Notes: generated by a model from the sequence alone, not told the origin. DNA of 64,000 bases from Streptomyces pyxinicus (GCF_024753135.1 NZ_JANUGP010000001.1:62001-126000); one strand, 5' to 3'. Numbered from the stretch's first letter, positions 41,052 through 50,846 are shown. Numbers and translations: made by a program.

Positions 41052-41585
41052 CTACTTGATCAGCGCGTTCGCCACGACCACCAGCACGCCGAGCAGCGCG
41101 TCACCGAGACCGGTGAGGACGGCGACCGGCCAGGCGCGGGTCGCGCGGCGGGCGGTGACGAGGCCGAGCGCGAAGAGCAGGAGGATATTGAGGCCGAACG
41201 CCGGGTACTCCACCCCGCCCGGCGGCCACCACCCCCAGCCCGCGCCCGCGAGCAGGAACACCGTCGGGAGCACGGCCGTGACCAGCGGCCACTCCTGCCG
41301 CAGGGCGCGCAGCGCGTCCCAGCGGCGGTGCGGGGTGCGCTCGGCGATGTAGTGGGCGTAGCCGTGGGCCAGCGCGGAGGCGCAGGCGGTGACCAGCAGC
41401 CACAGGGCGTCGTAGCGGCGGCTCGCGGCGGAGCTGTGGCCGTACTGGGTGAGCGCGGCGACCATCGAGCTGGCGAGGACGGCGCCGTAGACCCCGCCGA
41501 AGAGGACCGCCTCGCGGGTGTCGTGTCCTCGGCGCGGCTCACCGGGCGTGCCGCTCGTCCCGGTGGCCGCCGTGGAGTCCGCCAT
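41052..41585 (-). CDS. Small integral membrane protein, unknown function
   Basis: 177 residues. After a polar N terminus, about five hydrophobic helices are visible (VLFGGVYGAVLASSMVAAL, LWLLVTACASALAHGYAHYI, WPLVTAVLPTVFLLAGAG, LNILLLFALGLV, VLTGLGDALLGVLVVVANAL). Conserved-looking His/Tyr in ALAHGYAHYI lies at a membrane border. I do not recognise the family. GGAGGC precedes ATG 41585; convergent with tetR, ten bases apart. Confidence 0.75.
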   Translation of the reverse strand: MADSTAATGTSGTPGEPRRGHDTREAVLFGGVYGAVLASSMVAALTQYGHSSAASRRYDALWLLVTACASALAHGYAHYIAERTPHRRWDALRALRQEWPLVTAVLPTVFLLAGAGWGWWPPGGVEYPAFGLNILLLFALGLVTARRATRAWPVAVLTGLGDALLGVLVVVANALIK

Positions 41586-41702
41586 GCCTCCACGATCACC
41601 CGGGCCGCGCCCCGCCGCCAGTTCGCGCGGCGCGACGATGTGTCCTCCCACCTGCCCGGACGCCCCACACACTGTCCACGGCGGCGCGCCGGCGCGGCTC
41701 GC

Positions 41703-41708
41703 TAGGGT
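41703..41708 (+). promoter_or_regulatory. -10 box of a leaderless transcript
   Basis: TAGGGT ends seven bases before ATG 41716 and there is no ribosome site, so the cupin message probably starts at or next to its ATG. Confidence 0.5.
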
Positions 41709-41715
41709 CGGCCCC

Positions 41716-42060
41716 ATGACGCACAGCTTCGCGATCCACATCCCGGACGCCGACCTCGAACCCGAGCCCCTCGACCCGGAGCAGATCGTCTCCGGCACCC
41801 CGGAGGTGACCGGCAAGGTGGTCTGGGAGTCGCCGGACGGCCGGCAGCTCCGGGGCATCTGGCAGATCACGCCGGGCGTGGTCACCGACACGGAGGCGGA
41901 CGAGCTGTTCGTGGTGGTCAGCGGCTCGGCGACGATCGAGGTCGAGGGCGGTCCGACGCTGCGGGTGGGACCGGGTGACATGGCGGTGCTGCGGGCGGGC
42001 GACCGTACGACGTGGACCGTGCACGAGACGCTGCGCAAGGCGTACGCGATCAACCTGTGA
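41716..42060 (+). CDS. Small cupin protein (DUF861-like)
   Basis: 114 residues. WQITPGVVTDTEADELFVVVSGSATIEVEGGPTLRVGPGDMAVLRAGDRTTWTVHETLRK is one cupin barrel of the ureidoglycolate-hydrolase-like/(S)-EutQ-like class. It is transcribed alone, probably without a leader. The last 11 bases overlap the convergent lacI gene. Function unknown; the window shows no partner. Confidence 0.82.
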   Translation: MTHSFAIHIPDADLEPEPLDPEQIVSGTPEVTGKVVWESPDGRQLRGIWQITPGVVTDTEADELFVVVSGSATIEVEGGPTLRVGPGDMAVLRAGDRTTWTVHETLRKAYAINL

Positions 42061-43063
42061 GCGCCGCCGGGCCGGGCGGCGGTCCGGTGGTCCCCCTGAT
42101 CTCCAGCCGCGGCACGGCCAGTTGCTCGCGCCCCTCCGCCTCCGGCCGTGCGAAGCGGTCCAGCAGACAGCGCGCGGCGCGCCGGCCGATCTCGTACGGC
42201 CCGGTGTCGACGGTGGTCAGCCAGACGTGCCGGAGCCGGGCGGTGCCGGTGTTGTCATAGCCGGCCACGGACAGGTCGCGCGGTACCCGCAGGCCCAGCT
42301 CGGCCGCCGCGGAGAGCGCCCCGACCGCGGCCATGTCGTTGGCGGCGAAGACGGCGGTGGGCCGTTCGGGGCGGCCGAGCAGGCGTACGGTCCCTCGGTA
42401 GCCGCCCTCCTCGGTGAGGTCGCCCGGCTCGACCAGGGGCTCGGCGCCGTGAGCGCGCATGGCCGTCTCGTAGCCGCGCCGGCGCAGCGTCCCGACGGCG
42501 CCGTGGCCGGCGAGGTGGGCGACGCGCCGGTGGCCGAGGCCCAGCAGGTGCTCGGTGGCGAGCCGGGCGCCCTGTTCGTCGTCCCCGGCGACGACGTCCA
42601 CCCGGACGGGCCGGGGTTCGCGGGCGCCGGCCACGACCACCGGCATCCGCCGCGCCAGGTCGCCGAGCGCGCCCGCGTCCGGGACGGTGCCGACCACCAC
42701 GAGAGCGTCGACGCCGAGGTCCAGGAAGGGTTCGGCGAGGTCGTGGCCGGCCCGCCGGTTCAGGCGGGCGTCGGCGAGGAGCATGCGCAGACCGGCCGTG
42801 CGCAGGGGGGCGTTGAGGCCGTCGAGCAGGTCCACGAACCAGGGGTTGCGCAGGTCGTCCAGGAGGACGCCGACGGTCCGGGTGCGCCGCTCGCTCAGGC
42901 TGCGCGCGGCGGCGTTGGGCCGGTAGTCCAGCTCGCGCACGGCGGCGAGGACGGCGTCCCGCTTCGCCGTGCCGACCGGTCCCGAGCCGCGCAGCACGAG
43001 GGAGACCAGCGACTTGGACACCCCGGCGCGCTCGGCCACGTCGCGGATCGTCGGAGGTCTCAT
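42050..43063 (-). CDS. LacI family transcriptional regulator
   Basis: 337 residues. The N-terminal IRDVAERAGVSKSLVSLVLRGSGPVGTAKRDAVLAAVRELDYRPNAAARSL is a full LacI headpiece. The periplasmic-binding-like domain ends ...GIRGTTGP-type residues. It is divergent from a Gfo/Idh/MocA dehydrogenase and likely represses it. Two matching palindromes lie between them. The gene overlaps the cupin gene by 11 bases at the 3' end. Confidence 0.93.
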   Translation of the reverse strand: MRPPTIRDVAERAGVSKSLVSLVLRGSGPVGTAKRDAVLAAVRELDYRPNAAARSLSERRTRTVGVLLDDLRNPWFVDLLDGLNAPLRTAGLRMLLADARLNRRAGHDLAEPFLDLGVDALVVVGTVPDAGALGDLARRMPVVVAGAREPRPVRVDVVAGDDEQGARLATEHLLGLGHRRVAHLAGHGAVGTLRRRGYETAMRAHGAEPLVEPGDLTEEGGYRGTVRLLGRPERPTAVFAANDMAAVGALSAAAELGLRVPRDLSVAGYDNTGTARLRHVWLTTVDTGPYEIGRRAARCLLDRFARPEAEGREQLAVPRLEIRGTTGPPPGPAALTG

Positions 43064-43065
43064 GG

Positions 43066-43183
43066 ATGGACCGTTCCATGTGCGGGAGAGGACTGTCAAA
43101 GGGGGTCGGCCGCCGGGTACGCACTGCTTGACAGCCGCTCCATGTCCGGACATGGTGACCGGGACAGGAGTTGGACCGGTCCA
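43066..43183. promoter_or_regulatory. LacI operators in the divergent promoter
   Basis: ATGGACCGTTCCAT (43066-43079) adjoins the lacI start, and TGGACCGGTCCA (43172-43183) is a perfect palindrome just before the dehydrogenase start. They share TGGACCGnTCCA. A third, different palindrome, CATGTCCGGACATG, is at 43141-43154. Two spaced copies suit repression by looping. Confidence 0.75.
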
Positions 43184-43196
43184 CGGAGGGGCTGTC

Positions 43197-44357
43197 ATGG
43201 TGGATGCGCTCGGTGTCGCCGTCGTCGGGTTCGGCTGGATGGGCCGGGTGCACACCCAGGCGTACGCCCGTCTCCCCCACCACTATCCCCACCTGCCCCT
43301 GCGTCCCCGGCTGGTGGCGGTCGCCGAGGAGGTGCCGGGTCGGGCCGAGGAGGCCGCCGAGCGGTTCGGGTTCGCCTGCGCCGTGCGCGACTGGCGCGAG
43401 GTGGCCGCCGATCCCCGGGTCCAGGCGGTCAGTGTCACGGCGCCGAACTTCCTGCACCGGGAGATCGGCGTGGCGATGGCCGAGGCCGGCAAGCACCTGT
43501 GGATCGAGAAGCCGGTGGGTCTGAGCGCCGGGGACGCCCGCGCGGTCGCCGACGCGGTCACGCGGGCCGGCGTGCAGGGCGCGGTGGGCTTCAACTACCG
43601 CAACGCGCCCGCCGTCGAGGCCGCCCGCGATCTGATCGCCGCCGGTGACATCGGCGCGGTCACACATGTCCGCGTCCGGCTGTTCAGCGACTACGCCGCC
43701 CATCCGGACGGCGCCCTGACCTGGCGCTACGAGCGGCGGCGCGGTGGCAGCGGGGTGCTCGGCGACCTGGCCTCGCACGGCGCCGACCTGGCCCGTTTCC
43801 TGCTCGGCGACATCGTCTCGCTCACCGCCGACACCGCCGTCTTCGTCCCGGAGCGCGCCCGCCCGGCCGGCGCCACCGCCGGTCACGCCCTGGCCTCGGG
43901 AGGCGTCCCGGGGCCGGTCGAGAACGAGGACTACGTCGGCTGCCTGCTGCGCTTCGCCTCCGGTGCCCGTGGCGTGCTGGAGGCCTGCCGGGTCTCGGTC
44001 GGCGAGCAGAACGCCTACGGCTTCGAGGTGCACGGCACCAGGGGAGCGGTGTTCTGGGACTTCCGCCGGATGAACGAGTTGGGCGTCAGCCGCGGTACGA
44101 CGTTCCAGGACCAGCCGGTGAGCACGGTGTACGTCGGCCCGGGCGCGGGCGAGTTCGCCGCGTTCCAGCCGGGTGCCGCCAACGCGATGGGCTACGACGA
44201 TCTGAAGGTCATCGAGGCGTACCGGTTCGTCCGCTCCATCGCCGAGGGCACGCCGTACGGCACCACGCTCACGGACGCGGTGCGCGGTGCGGCGGTGCTG
44301 GACGCGATGGAGCGGTCCGCTCAGCTCGGCTCGTGGGTGGACATCGACACGGCGTGA
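43197..44357 (+). CDS. Gfo/Idh/MocA family sugar/cyclitol dehydrogenase
   Basis: 386 residues. The Rossmann motif is VAVVGFGWMGRVHTQAYARL, and the catalytic EKP motif is GKHLWIEKPVGLSAGDARAVADA. The C-terminal domain carries GVLGDLASHGADLARFLLGDI, with the conserved aspartate/histidine of the active site. Substrates of this family are sugars and inositols. GGAGGGG precedes ATG 43197. The gene's 3' end overlaps the convergent gene at 44321 by 37 bases. Confidence 0.9.
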   Translation: MVDALGVAVVGFGWMGRVHTQAYARLPHHYPHLPLRPRLVAVAEEVPGRAEEAAERFGFACAVRDWREVAADPRVQAVSVTAPNFLHREIGVAMAEAGKHLWIEKPVGLSAGDARAVADAVTRAGVQGAVGFNYRNAPAVEAARDLIAAGDIGAVTHVRVRLFSDYAAHPDGALTWRYERRRGGSGVLGDLASHGADLARFLLGDIVSLTADTAVFVPERARPAGATAGHALASGGVPGPVENEDYVGCLLRFASGARGVLEACRVSVGEQNAYGFEVHGTRGAVFWDFRRMNELGVSRGTTFQDQPVSTVYVGPGAGEFAAFQPGAANAMGYDDLKVIEAYRFVRSIAEGTPYGTTLTDAVRGAAVLDAMERSAQLGSWVDIDTA

Positions 44358-44944
44358 GCGAGCCGTACGACACCGGCGGTGAGCGCGCCCGCGACCGGCG
44401 CCGGGGGTGTGTCGGCGGTGCCGGTGGTGCGGGCCGACAGCGGGAGTTCCACCTGGACGCCGCCGAGCCGGGTGAGGTTGACCGGGTTGCGGGGGTGCAG
44501 GCCGCGCAGGTGCCGGGGGATCTCCGCCAGGTCGGTGACGGTACGGAACTCCGGTGCCAGGGCGGCCAGTTCCGCGGCGAGGAGGTGGGCCGCCGTACGG
44601 TTGCCGCCGCCCAGGAAGAGGGTGCGCTGCGCCGCGGGCCGCATGTGGCCGTGCAGGGAGACGGTGAGCGCGACCCGGTCCAGGAACTCCCGCAGCAGGG
44701 CGCAGTGGTCGGCGGCCATGCGCGCGGAGGGGAGGTGCACGGGCCGTCGTACCCCGGGCTGGGTGAAGACCAGGCTGGTGGCGTCGCAGCGCCGGGCCAC
44801 CAGGCCGGCCAGCTCGGCCGTGCCCCCTTCGTTGCTGCCGTGCAGCGCGAGCAGCCCGATCCGGCCGCCCGGTACATAGGTGGCGAGCAGCGGTACCCCC
44901 TCGATCTCCACCTGCTCGGTGCGGGGCGTCCGGTCCCCTGTCAC
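44321..44944 (-). CDS. Poly-gamma-glutamate hydrolase family-like protein
   Basis: 207 residues. The N-terminal part GRIGLLALHGSNEGGTAELAGLVARR resembles the zinc site H-G-x-x-E-x-G-T-x-E-L of poly-gamma-glutamate hydrolase (PghP) proteins, and a second histidine motif is LTVSLHGHMRP. It lacks a signal peptide. It is translated from a GTG that overlaps the stop of the upstream lacI-type gene by four bases, so it is coupled to that regulator. The role in a sugar cluster is unclear. Confidence 0.6.
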   Translation of the reverse strand: MTGDRTPRTEQVEIEGVPLLATYVPGGRIGLLALHGSNEGGTAELAGLVARRCDATSLVFTQPGVRRPVHLPSARMAADHCALLREFLDRVALTVSLHGHMRPAAQRTLFLGGGNRTAAHLLAAELAALAPEFRTVTDLAEIPRHLRGLHPRNPVNLTRLGGVQVELPLSARTTGTADTPPAPVAGALTAGVVRLAHAVSMSTHEPS

Positions 44945-45972
44945 GCGGCGGCCCCCGCGGGCATGTTGTACGGGGTGACGACCTGGATCGCGGACGGCGG
45001 TACCGGTCCGGCCGGGGGCAGGGCGCCGTGGGCGCGCATCACCAGCCGGCAGGCTTCGCGCAGGTCCTGGCGCAGGTCGTGGTGGAGGACGGCGGACAGC
45101 CGGTGTGCGCGCAGCAGGCGGGTGTTGTCGTGGTCGAGGTCATGCGCGACGAACACCGCGCAGTCGCGGCCGAGGTCGGCGAAGGCGCGCAGGGTGGCGT
45201 CGTTGCCGCCGCCGATGGAGTAGACGGCGCGGATCTCCGGGTCGCGCAGCAGGGCGGCGCGCACCAGGTCGTACTGGGTGGCGTCCAGGCCCTGGCCCTC
45301 GGTGATCTCTCTCAGGGCGCGCTCGGGGTGCCGGGCGCGCATGACGCTCCGGAAGCCCATCTCGCGTTCCTCCTCGTTGCGGAAGAAGCCGCTGCTGAGG
45401 CTGGTGAGGACGTTGCCGGGCCGGTCGCCGAGCCACTGGCCCGTCAGATAGGCGGCGGTGGCACCGGCGGCCCGGTTGTCTATGCCGACGTAGGCGAGCC
45501 GGCCGGTGACGGGCAGGTCGGTGACGAGGGTGACGACCGGGACGCCGGCGGCGATGAGCCGGCCGGCGGCCGCGACGACCTCGGGCACGTCCGGGGCCTT
45601 GAGGATGACGCCCTGGGAGCCGCGCCGGGCGATCCGGTCCAGCGTGGCGACCAGCTCGGGCACCGGGGCGGTCTCGCGGAAGTGGAAGCGGGAGCGGACC
45701 ACGGCCGGGTGCAGGCCCGGTAGCTCGGCCTCCAGGGCGGCGCGCACGGCGGTGGTGAACCGCTCGGGTGCCTGGGCGACGATGTCGACCATGAAGGTGC
45801 GGCCGACCAGCCGGACCTGGGTGCGCTGGCGGTCCAGGTCGGCGATGGCCCGCCGCACCTCCCGCGCGGTGCTCTCCCGGACCCCGCCCCTGCCGTTCAG
45901 CACCCGGTCCACGGTGGCCTCGCTGAGTCCCGCCTGACGGGCGATCTCCCGGATCGGGAACGGATGGCCCAC
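44941..45972 (-). CDS. LacI family regulator (RbsR-like sugar-binding domain)
   Basis: 343 residues. The headpiece is FPIREIARQAGLSEATVDRVLNGRGGVRESTAREVRRAIADL. The effector domain resembles type I sugar-binding proteins (LAYVGIDNRAAGATAAYLTGQWLGD; SIGGGNDATLRAFADLG). AAGGAG precedes GTG 45972. It is divergent from the dehydrogenase at 46111 and overlaps the downstream hydrolase-like gene. Confidence 0.9.
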   Translation of the reverse strand: MGHPFPIREIARQAGLSEATVDRVLNGRGGVRESTAREVRRAIADLDRQRTQVRLVGRTFMVDIVAQAPERFTTAVRAALEAELPGLHPAVVRSRFHFRETAPVPELVATLDRIARRGSQGVILKAPDVPEVVAAAGRLIAAGVPVVTLVTDLPVTGRLAYVGIDNRAAGATAAYLTGQWLGDRPGNVLTSLSSGFFRNEEEREMGFRSVMRARHPERALREITEGQGLDATQYDLVRAALLRDPEIRAVYSIGGGNDATLRAFADLGRDCAVFVAHDLDHDNTRLLRAHRLSAVLHHDLRQDLREACRLVMRAHGALPPAGPVPPSAIQVVTPYNMPAGAAA

Positions 45973-45983
45973 GGACCGGCTCC

Positions 45984-46037
45984 TTGAGGGGTTTTTGATG
46001 GCTGCCTGCTGGTTGTTCGAGGGGTTTGTACTGACAA
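45984..46037. promoter_or_regulatory. Direct repeats in the lacI / dehydrogenase divergent promoter
   Basis: TTGAGGGGTTTTT (45984-45996) and TCGAGGGGTTTGT (46017-46029) are spaced 33 bases, about three helical turns. The second runs into TTGT, four bases, ACAA (46026-46037), a short inverted repeat. Either could bind the divergent LacI-type protein. Confidence 0.4.
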
Positions 46038-46110
46038 GAATGACAGCACCGCGCCGGACCGCGACCGAGGGCGAGCGCACCGGGCCCCCTCGCACCCTAG
46101 GAGCAGCAGC

Positions 46111-47115
46111 ATGCGCATCGGAATCCTCGGCCTCGGCCGCATCGGGGCCTTCCACGCCGAGACCCTCGCCGGCCTGGACGCCGTGGAGTCGCTCGTCGTC
46201 TGCGACCCGTTCGCGCAGGCCGCCAAGGTCGCCGCCGAGCGGTTCGGGGCCGAGGTCGCGGACTCGCCGGAGGCGCTGCTCGCGGCCGGGGTGGACGGCC
46301 TGGTCGTCGCGGCGGCCACGGACGCCCACCCGGCGCTGATCCGGGCCGGGGTGGCGGCCGGTGTTCCCGTGTTCTGCGAGAAGCCGGTGGCCCGCACCAT
46401 GGCGGAGGGCGTCGCGGTGCTCGCCGCGGTACGGGACAGTGGCGTGCCGATCCAGATCGGCTACCAGCGGCGTTTCGACGCGGGCTTCGCCGCCGCGCGG
46501 GCCGCGGTGCGCTCGGGCGAGCTGGGCGCCCTGCACACGGTCCGCTGTACGACGCTGGACCCGGCGCCGCCGCCGGCCGCCTATGTCGCCGCCTCCGGTG
46601 GCATCTTCCGGGACTGCTCCGTGCACGACTTCGACATCCTGCGCTGGGTGACCGGCCGCGAGGTGACCGAGGTGTACGCGGTGGGCGGCAACCGGGGCGC
46701 CGCGTACATCCGGGCGGCCGGTGACGCCGACACCACGGGCGCACTCCTCACCCTGGACGACGGCACCCTGGCGACGGTCTCCAACTCCCGCCACAACGCC
46801 CGTGGTTACGACGTCCGCATGGAGTTGCACGGCTTCACCGACTCGATCGCGGTCGGCTTGGACGACCAGTTGCCACTGCGCTCGGTCGAGCCCGGGACCA
46901 CCTTCCCCGCCGGCATCCCGCACGCCTTCTTCATGGACCGCTTCACCGCCGCCTACCGCGCCGAACTCACCGCCTTTACCGAGGTCGTGACCGGCACCCG
47001 CCCCTCCCCCTGCACGGTTGAGGACGCGCTGGAGGCGGGCTGGATCGCCGAGGCCTGCACCCTGTCGCTGCGCGAGCACCGGCCGGTGACGCTCGCGGAG
47101 GTACGGGCGGGCTGA
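46111..47115 (+). CDS. Gfo/Idh/MocA dehydrogenase, inositol 2-dehydrogenase-like
   Basis: 334 residues. IGILGLGRIGAFHAETLAG binds NAD, VPVFCEKPVARTMAEGV has the EKP motif, and GGIFRDCSVHDFDILRWVTGREV carries the D-x-x-x-H-D-x-D active-site pattern characteristic of myo-inositol dehydrogenases. It would oxidise a cyclitol to an inosose for the IolE-like enzyme encoded at 47948. TAGGAG precedes ATG 46111. Confidence 0.9.
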   Translation: MRIGILGLGRIGAFHAETLAGLDAVESLVVCDPFAQAAKVAAERFGAEVADSPEALLAAGVDGLVVAAATDAHPALIRAGVAAGVPVFCEKPVARTMAEGVAVLAAVRDSGVPIQIGYQRRFDAGFAAARAAVRSGELGALHTVRCTTLDPAPPPAAYVAASGGIFRDCSVHDFDILRWVTGREVTEVYAVGGNRGAAYIRAAGDADTTGALLTLDDGTLATVSNSRHNARGYDVRMELHGFTDSIAVGLDDQLPLRSVEPGTTFPAGIPHAFFMDRFTAAYRAELTAFTEVVTGTRPSPCTVEDALEAGWIAEACTLSLREHRPVTLAEVRAG

Positions 47116-47145
47116 GGCCCCGCAGGCGGGTCCGGCGCGCGGGGC

Positions 47146-47310
47146 GTTGACGAGCTGCGCCAGGATGCGCTCGGGCCGCTCCTCGCCGTCACGGAAGAGG
47201 TCGATCCGCCCCGACCCACCCAGTCGGAGCCGGAGCAGGACATCCTCCGAGTCGACCCGGCCCGGAGGGAGCCGCCGGCGCCACCGGTCTCCGCTGCGGA
47301 CGAACCCCGG
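47146..47310 (-). pseudogene. Possible gene remnant in a 504-base stretch without a clear gene
   Basis: Between 47116 and 47619 no intact gene is evident. The minus frame 47310-47146 reads plausible protein (SEDVLLRLRLGGSGRIDLF then RDGEERPERILAQLV) with strong G/C third positions. It has a stop just upstream and no start, and its frame runs on into sequence antisense to the dehydrogenase. A plus frame around 47390-47480 (RRLWVPVLRVPDGLVRLA) is also gene-like. A decayed gene broken by frameshifts is the simplest reading; I cannot name it. Confidence 0.25.
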
Positions 47311-47619
47311 CTACGACGGACCGACCGCGCCGGGCCACAGTGCTGTCCGGTGCTGTGTGGGGCCCGTCCCCGGCAGGAACCGGACGAGCGGCGGCTGTGG
47401 GTGCCCGTGCTCCGGGTGCCGGACGGGCTGGTGCGGCTCGCGGCCCGGATCGGTGACATGTCCCGGTGCGAGATCACTCCGGCACTCGGCCGACGGCGCC
47501 CGGACCGGCACCGAGAAGGCCGGGTAACCGCTCGGTCGGCGACCTCGCCCCGCCGCGCGGGCGGTTCCGGGCCGCGCCGGGAGCCTGCTCGCCCGCGTCG
47601 CTGTCCCCTCCGAAGTGCC

Positions 47620-47814
47620 TCAGAGGCAGTAGCGGACCAGCCACTCGTCGGCGTGGTAGCGGTCCCGGGCCGGGTCCGGCAGGGTCGCCGGGCGGGTCTC
47701 CGTAGTGTCCTCGGGGCGTATCCGCTCGGGCAGGGTGCCGAAGCGGTCGCGGCGCAGTGTGGCCGCGTCGGTGGTGTCCTGGGACGTGTGCCGGTGTTCC
47801 GAACGGTGTGTCAT
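47620..47814 (-). CDS. Small hypothetical protein (64 aa)
   Basis: 64 residues: a charged, His/Thr/Arg-rich N terminus, then RDRFGTLPERIRPEDTTET and a C-terminal YHADEWLVRYCL. The pattern D-R-F-G-x-L-P-E-R-[IV]-x-P-E-D-T recurs in small streptomycete proteins of unknown function as I remember them. GGAGG lies eight bases before ATG 47814, supporting translation. No membrane segment or signal is visible. Confidence 0.65.
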   Translation of the reverse strand: MTHRSEHRHTSQDTTDAATLRRDRFGTLPERIRPEDTTETRPATLPDPARDRYHADEWLVRYCL

Positions 47815-47947
47815 CTCGTCCTCCCGTCTCCGCGGGCGTCCCCCGTCATTCAGGAGAACGCCCGCGTGCCCCGGTTGGTTCCCGGCGCCCGCCCACCCGA
47901 ATCACGTGTGGTTGCGCAGGAAACCAGTTGCCCCGGAGGGAGACTCC

Positions 47948-48856
47948 TCACGCCCCGCAGGAGCGCAGGAACCGCCGGGTGCGCACCGCGATCGGCAGCG
48001 GCCGGTCCGGTTCGCAGGGGTACATGTCCTGCTCCACGATGGCGAACAGGTCCACCCCGAGCCGCTGGGCGGCCTGGAGGACCGGTCCCAGCTCCGGCAC
48101 GCCGGAGGGCGGTTCGCACATCACGCCCCGCTGCACGGCCGGACCGAACGGCACCTCCCGCGCGACCACCTCGGCGAGGACGGCCGGGTCGACCTGCTTG
48201 AGGTGCAGGTAGCCGATGCGCTCGCCGTAGGTCTCGATGAGCTTGACGCTGTCCCCGCCGCAGTAGGCGTAGTGCCCGGTGTCCAGGCACAGGTTGACCA
48301 GTTCGGAGTCGGTGGAGTCCAGGAAGCGTTCGACGTGGTCCTCGGTGTCGATGTGGGTGTCGGCGTGCGGGTGCACCACGATGTCGAGGCCGTAGGTCTC
48401 CCTGACCTCGTGCCCGAGCCGCTCCATGCCCTTGGTCAGGTGCGCCCACTGCTCGGCCGTCAGCTCCGGGGGCTCCAGGATCTCGGCGGTCTTGTCGTCG
48501 CGCCAGAAGGAGGGGATGACGACCAGGTGCCGGGCGCCCGTCGCCCGGGTGAGCGCGGCCACCTGGCTCACGTGCGCCCAGGTGTCGTCCCAGACGGCGG
48601 GGCCGCGGTGCAGGCCGGTGAAGACGGTGCCGGCCGACACGGTGAGGTCGCGCCGGGCCAGTTCGCCGGCCAGCCGGCCGGGGTCGGTGGGGAGGTAGCC
48701 GTAGGGGCCGAGTTCGATCCAGTCGTAGCCCGCTTCCGCGACCTCGTCGAGGAAGCGTTCCCAGGGGACCTGGCGGGGGTCGTCGGGGAACCACACGCCC
48801 CAGGAGTCGGGGGCGGAGCCGACCCGGATGCGGTCCAGCGGGGTGGGGTCGGTCAT
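47948..48856 (-). CDS. Sugar phosphate isomerase/epimerase, IolE (inosose dehydratase)-like
   Basis: 302 residues, AP-endonuclease-2 TIM barrel. IRVGSAPDSWGVWFPDDPRQVPWERFLDEVAEAGYDWIELGPYGYLP is the IolE-type N terminus. Metal ligands are expected in VVHPHADTHIDTEDHVERFLDST and NLCLDTGHYAYCGGD. It would dehydrate or isomerise the ketone made by the Gfo/Idh enzymes. It is the last gene of the transporter operon, immediately after the ATPase gene. Confidence 0.9.
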   Translation of the reverse strand: MTDPTPLDRIRVGSAPDSWGVWFPDDPRQVPWERFLDEVAEAGYDWIELGPYGYLPTDPGRLAGELARRDLTVSAGTVFTGLHRGPAVWDDTWAHVSQVAALTRATGARHLVVIPSFWRDDKTAEILEPPELTAEQWAHLTKGMERLGHEVRETYGLDIVVHPHADTHIDTEDHVERFLDSTDSELVNLCLDTGHYAYCGGDSVKLIETYGERIGYLHLKQVDPAVLAEVVAREVPFGPAVQRGVMCEPPSGVPELGPVLQAAQRLGVDLFAIVEQDMYPCEPDRPLPIAVRTRRFLRSCGA

Positions 48857-48857
48857 C

Positions 48858-49766
<909 letters not shown>

Positions 49767-49769
49767 CGG

Positions 49770-50846
49770 TCACCTCCGGGTCGCCGTGCGCTGGACCCAT
49801 AGATTGATCAGGACGGCGCCGAGCAGCATCACGCCCAGGAACGCCTTGAACCAGTCGGGGTTCCAGCCGGCGTAGACGATGCCCTGCTGGACCATGCCGA
49901 ACATGAACGCGCCGAACACGGTGCCGATCGCGGAACCGTAGCCGCCGGTGAGCAGGCAGCCGCCGATGACGGCCGCGGCGATGTAGATCAGCTCCTGGCC
50001 GACGCCCTCGCCGGACTGCACGGTGTTGAAGGAGAACAACTGGTGCATGCCGACGAACCAGGCACCGAAGCCGACCAGCATGAACAGCGTGATCTTGGTG
50101 AACTTCACCGGGACGCCGACCGCGCGGGCGCTGTCCTGGTCGCCGCCGACGGCGAAGATCCAGTTGCCGTACTTGGTGCGCAGCAGCACCCAGGTGGCGA
50201 TCGCGGCGAAGACCAGCCACCACACCACGGTGATCTTCACCTGGACGCCGCCGACGTCGAAGGACGAGGCGAAGATCTTCTTGGCCTGGGCGAAGCCGTC
50301 CATGTCGCTGATGTCGTCGGTGGCGACGTTGCCGGTGACGGACTTGGTGACGGCGAGGTTCACGCCCTGGAGGATCAGGAAGGTGCCGAGGGTGACCAGG
50401 AAGCTGGGCAGCCCGGTGCGCACCACCATCCAGCCGTTGAAGGCGCCGATCCCGAGGGAGAGGGCCAGGGCGACGAGCACGCCGGTCCACACGTTCACGG
50501 TGAGCTGGTAGCTGAGCATGCTCGCGGTGAGCGCGGAGGTGATCACGCCGACGCCGGCGGACAGGTCGAACTCGCCGCCGATCATCAGCAAGGCGACCGG
50601 CAGGGCCATGATCCCGATGGTCGAGGACTGGTAGAGGATCGTGGCCATCGAGCTGCCCTGGCGGACCGAGGGCGCCACGATCAGGAAGAAGACCAGGACG
50701 GCCGCGGCGCCGAGGAAGACGCCCACCTCGGGCCGGGCCAGCAGCCGCAGCACCAGCGGGCGCCGGGCGGTGCGGCCGTCGCCCTGTTTCGGGCCGGGCG
50801 CCGGCGGTGTCCCGACCGCCGGCTCTGCCTGCTGGGCCATGCTCAT
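49770..50846 (-). CDS. Sugar ABC transporter permease (CUT2)
   Basis: 358 residues with about 9-10 predicted membrane helices. The RbsC/FrcC-type core includes GGEFDLSAGVGVITSALTASML and GGCLLTGGYGSAIGTVFGAFMFGMVQQG. ATG 50846 overlaps the stop of the binding-protein gene by one base; GTG 50849 is possible. It forms a homodimer channel with the ATPase encoded next. Confidence 0.92.
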   Translation of the reverse strand: MSMAQQAEPAVGTPPAPGPKQGDGRTARRPLVLRLLARPEVGVFLGAAAVLVFFLIVAPSVRQGSSMATILYQSSTIGIMALPVALLMIGGEFDLSAGVGVITSALTASMLSYQLTVNVWTGVLVALALSLGIGAFNGWMVVRTGLPSFLVTLGTFLILQGVNLAVTKSVTGNVATDDISDMDGFAQAKKIFASSFDVGGVQVKITVVWWLVFAAIATWVLLRTKYGNWIFAVGGDQDSARAVGVPVKFTKITLFMLVGFGAWFVGMHQLFSFNTVQSGEGVGQELIYIAAAVIGGCLLTGGYGSAIGTVFGAFMFGMVQQGIVYAGWNPDWFKAFLGVMLLGAVLINLWVQRTATRR

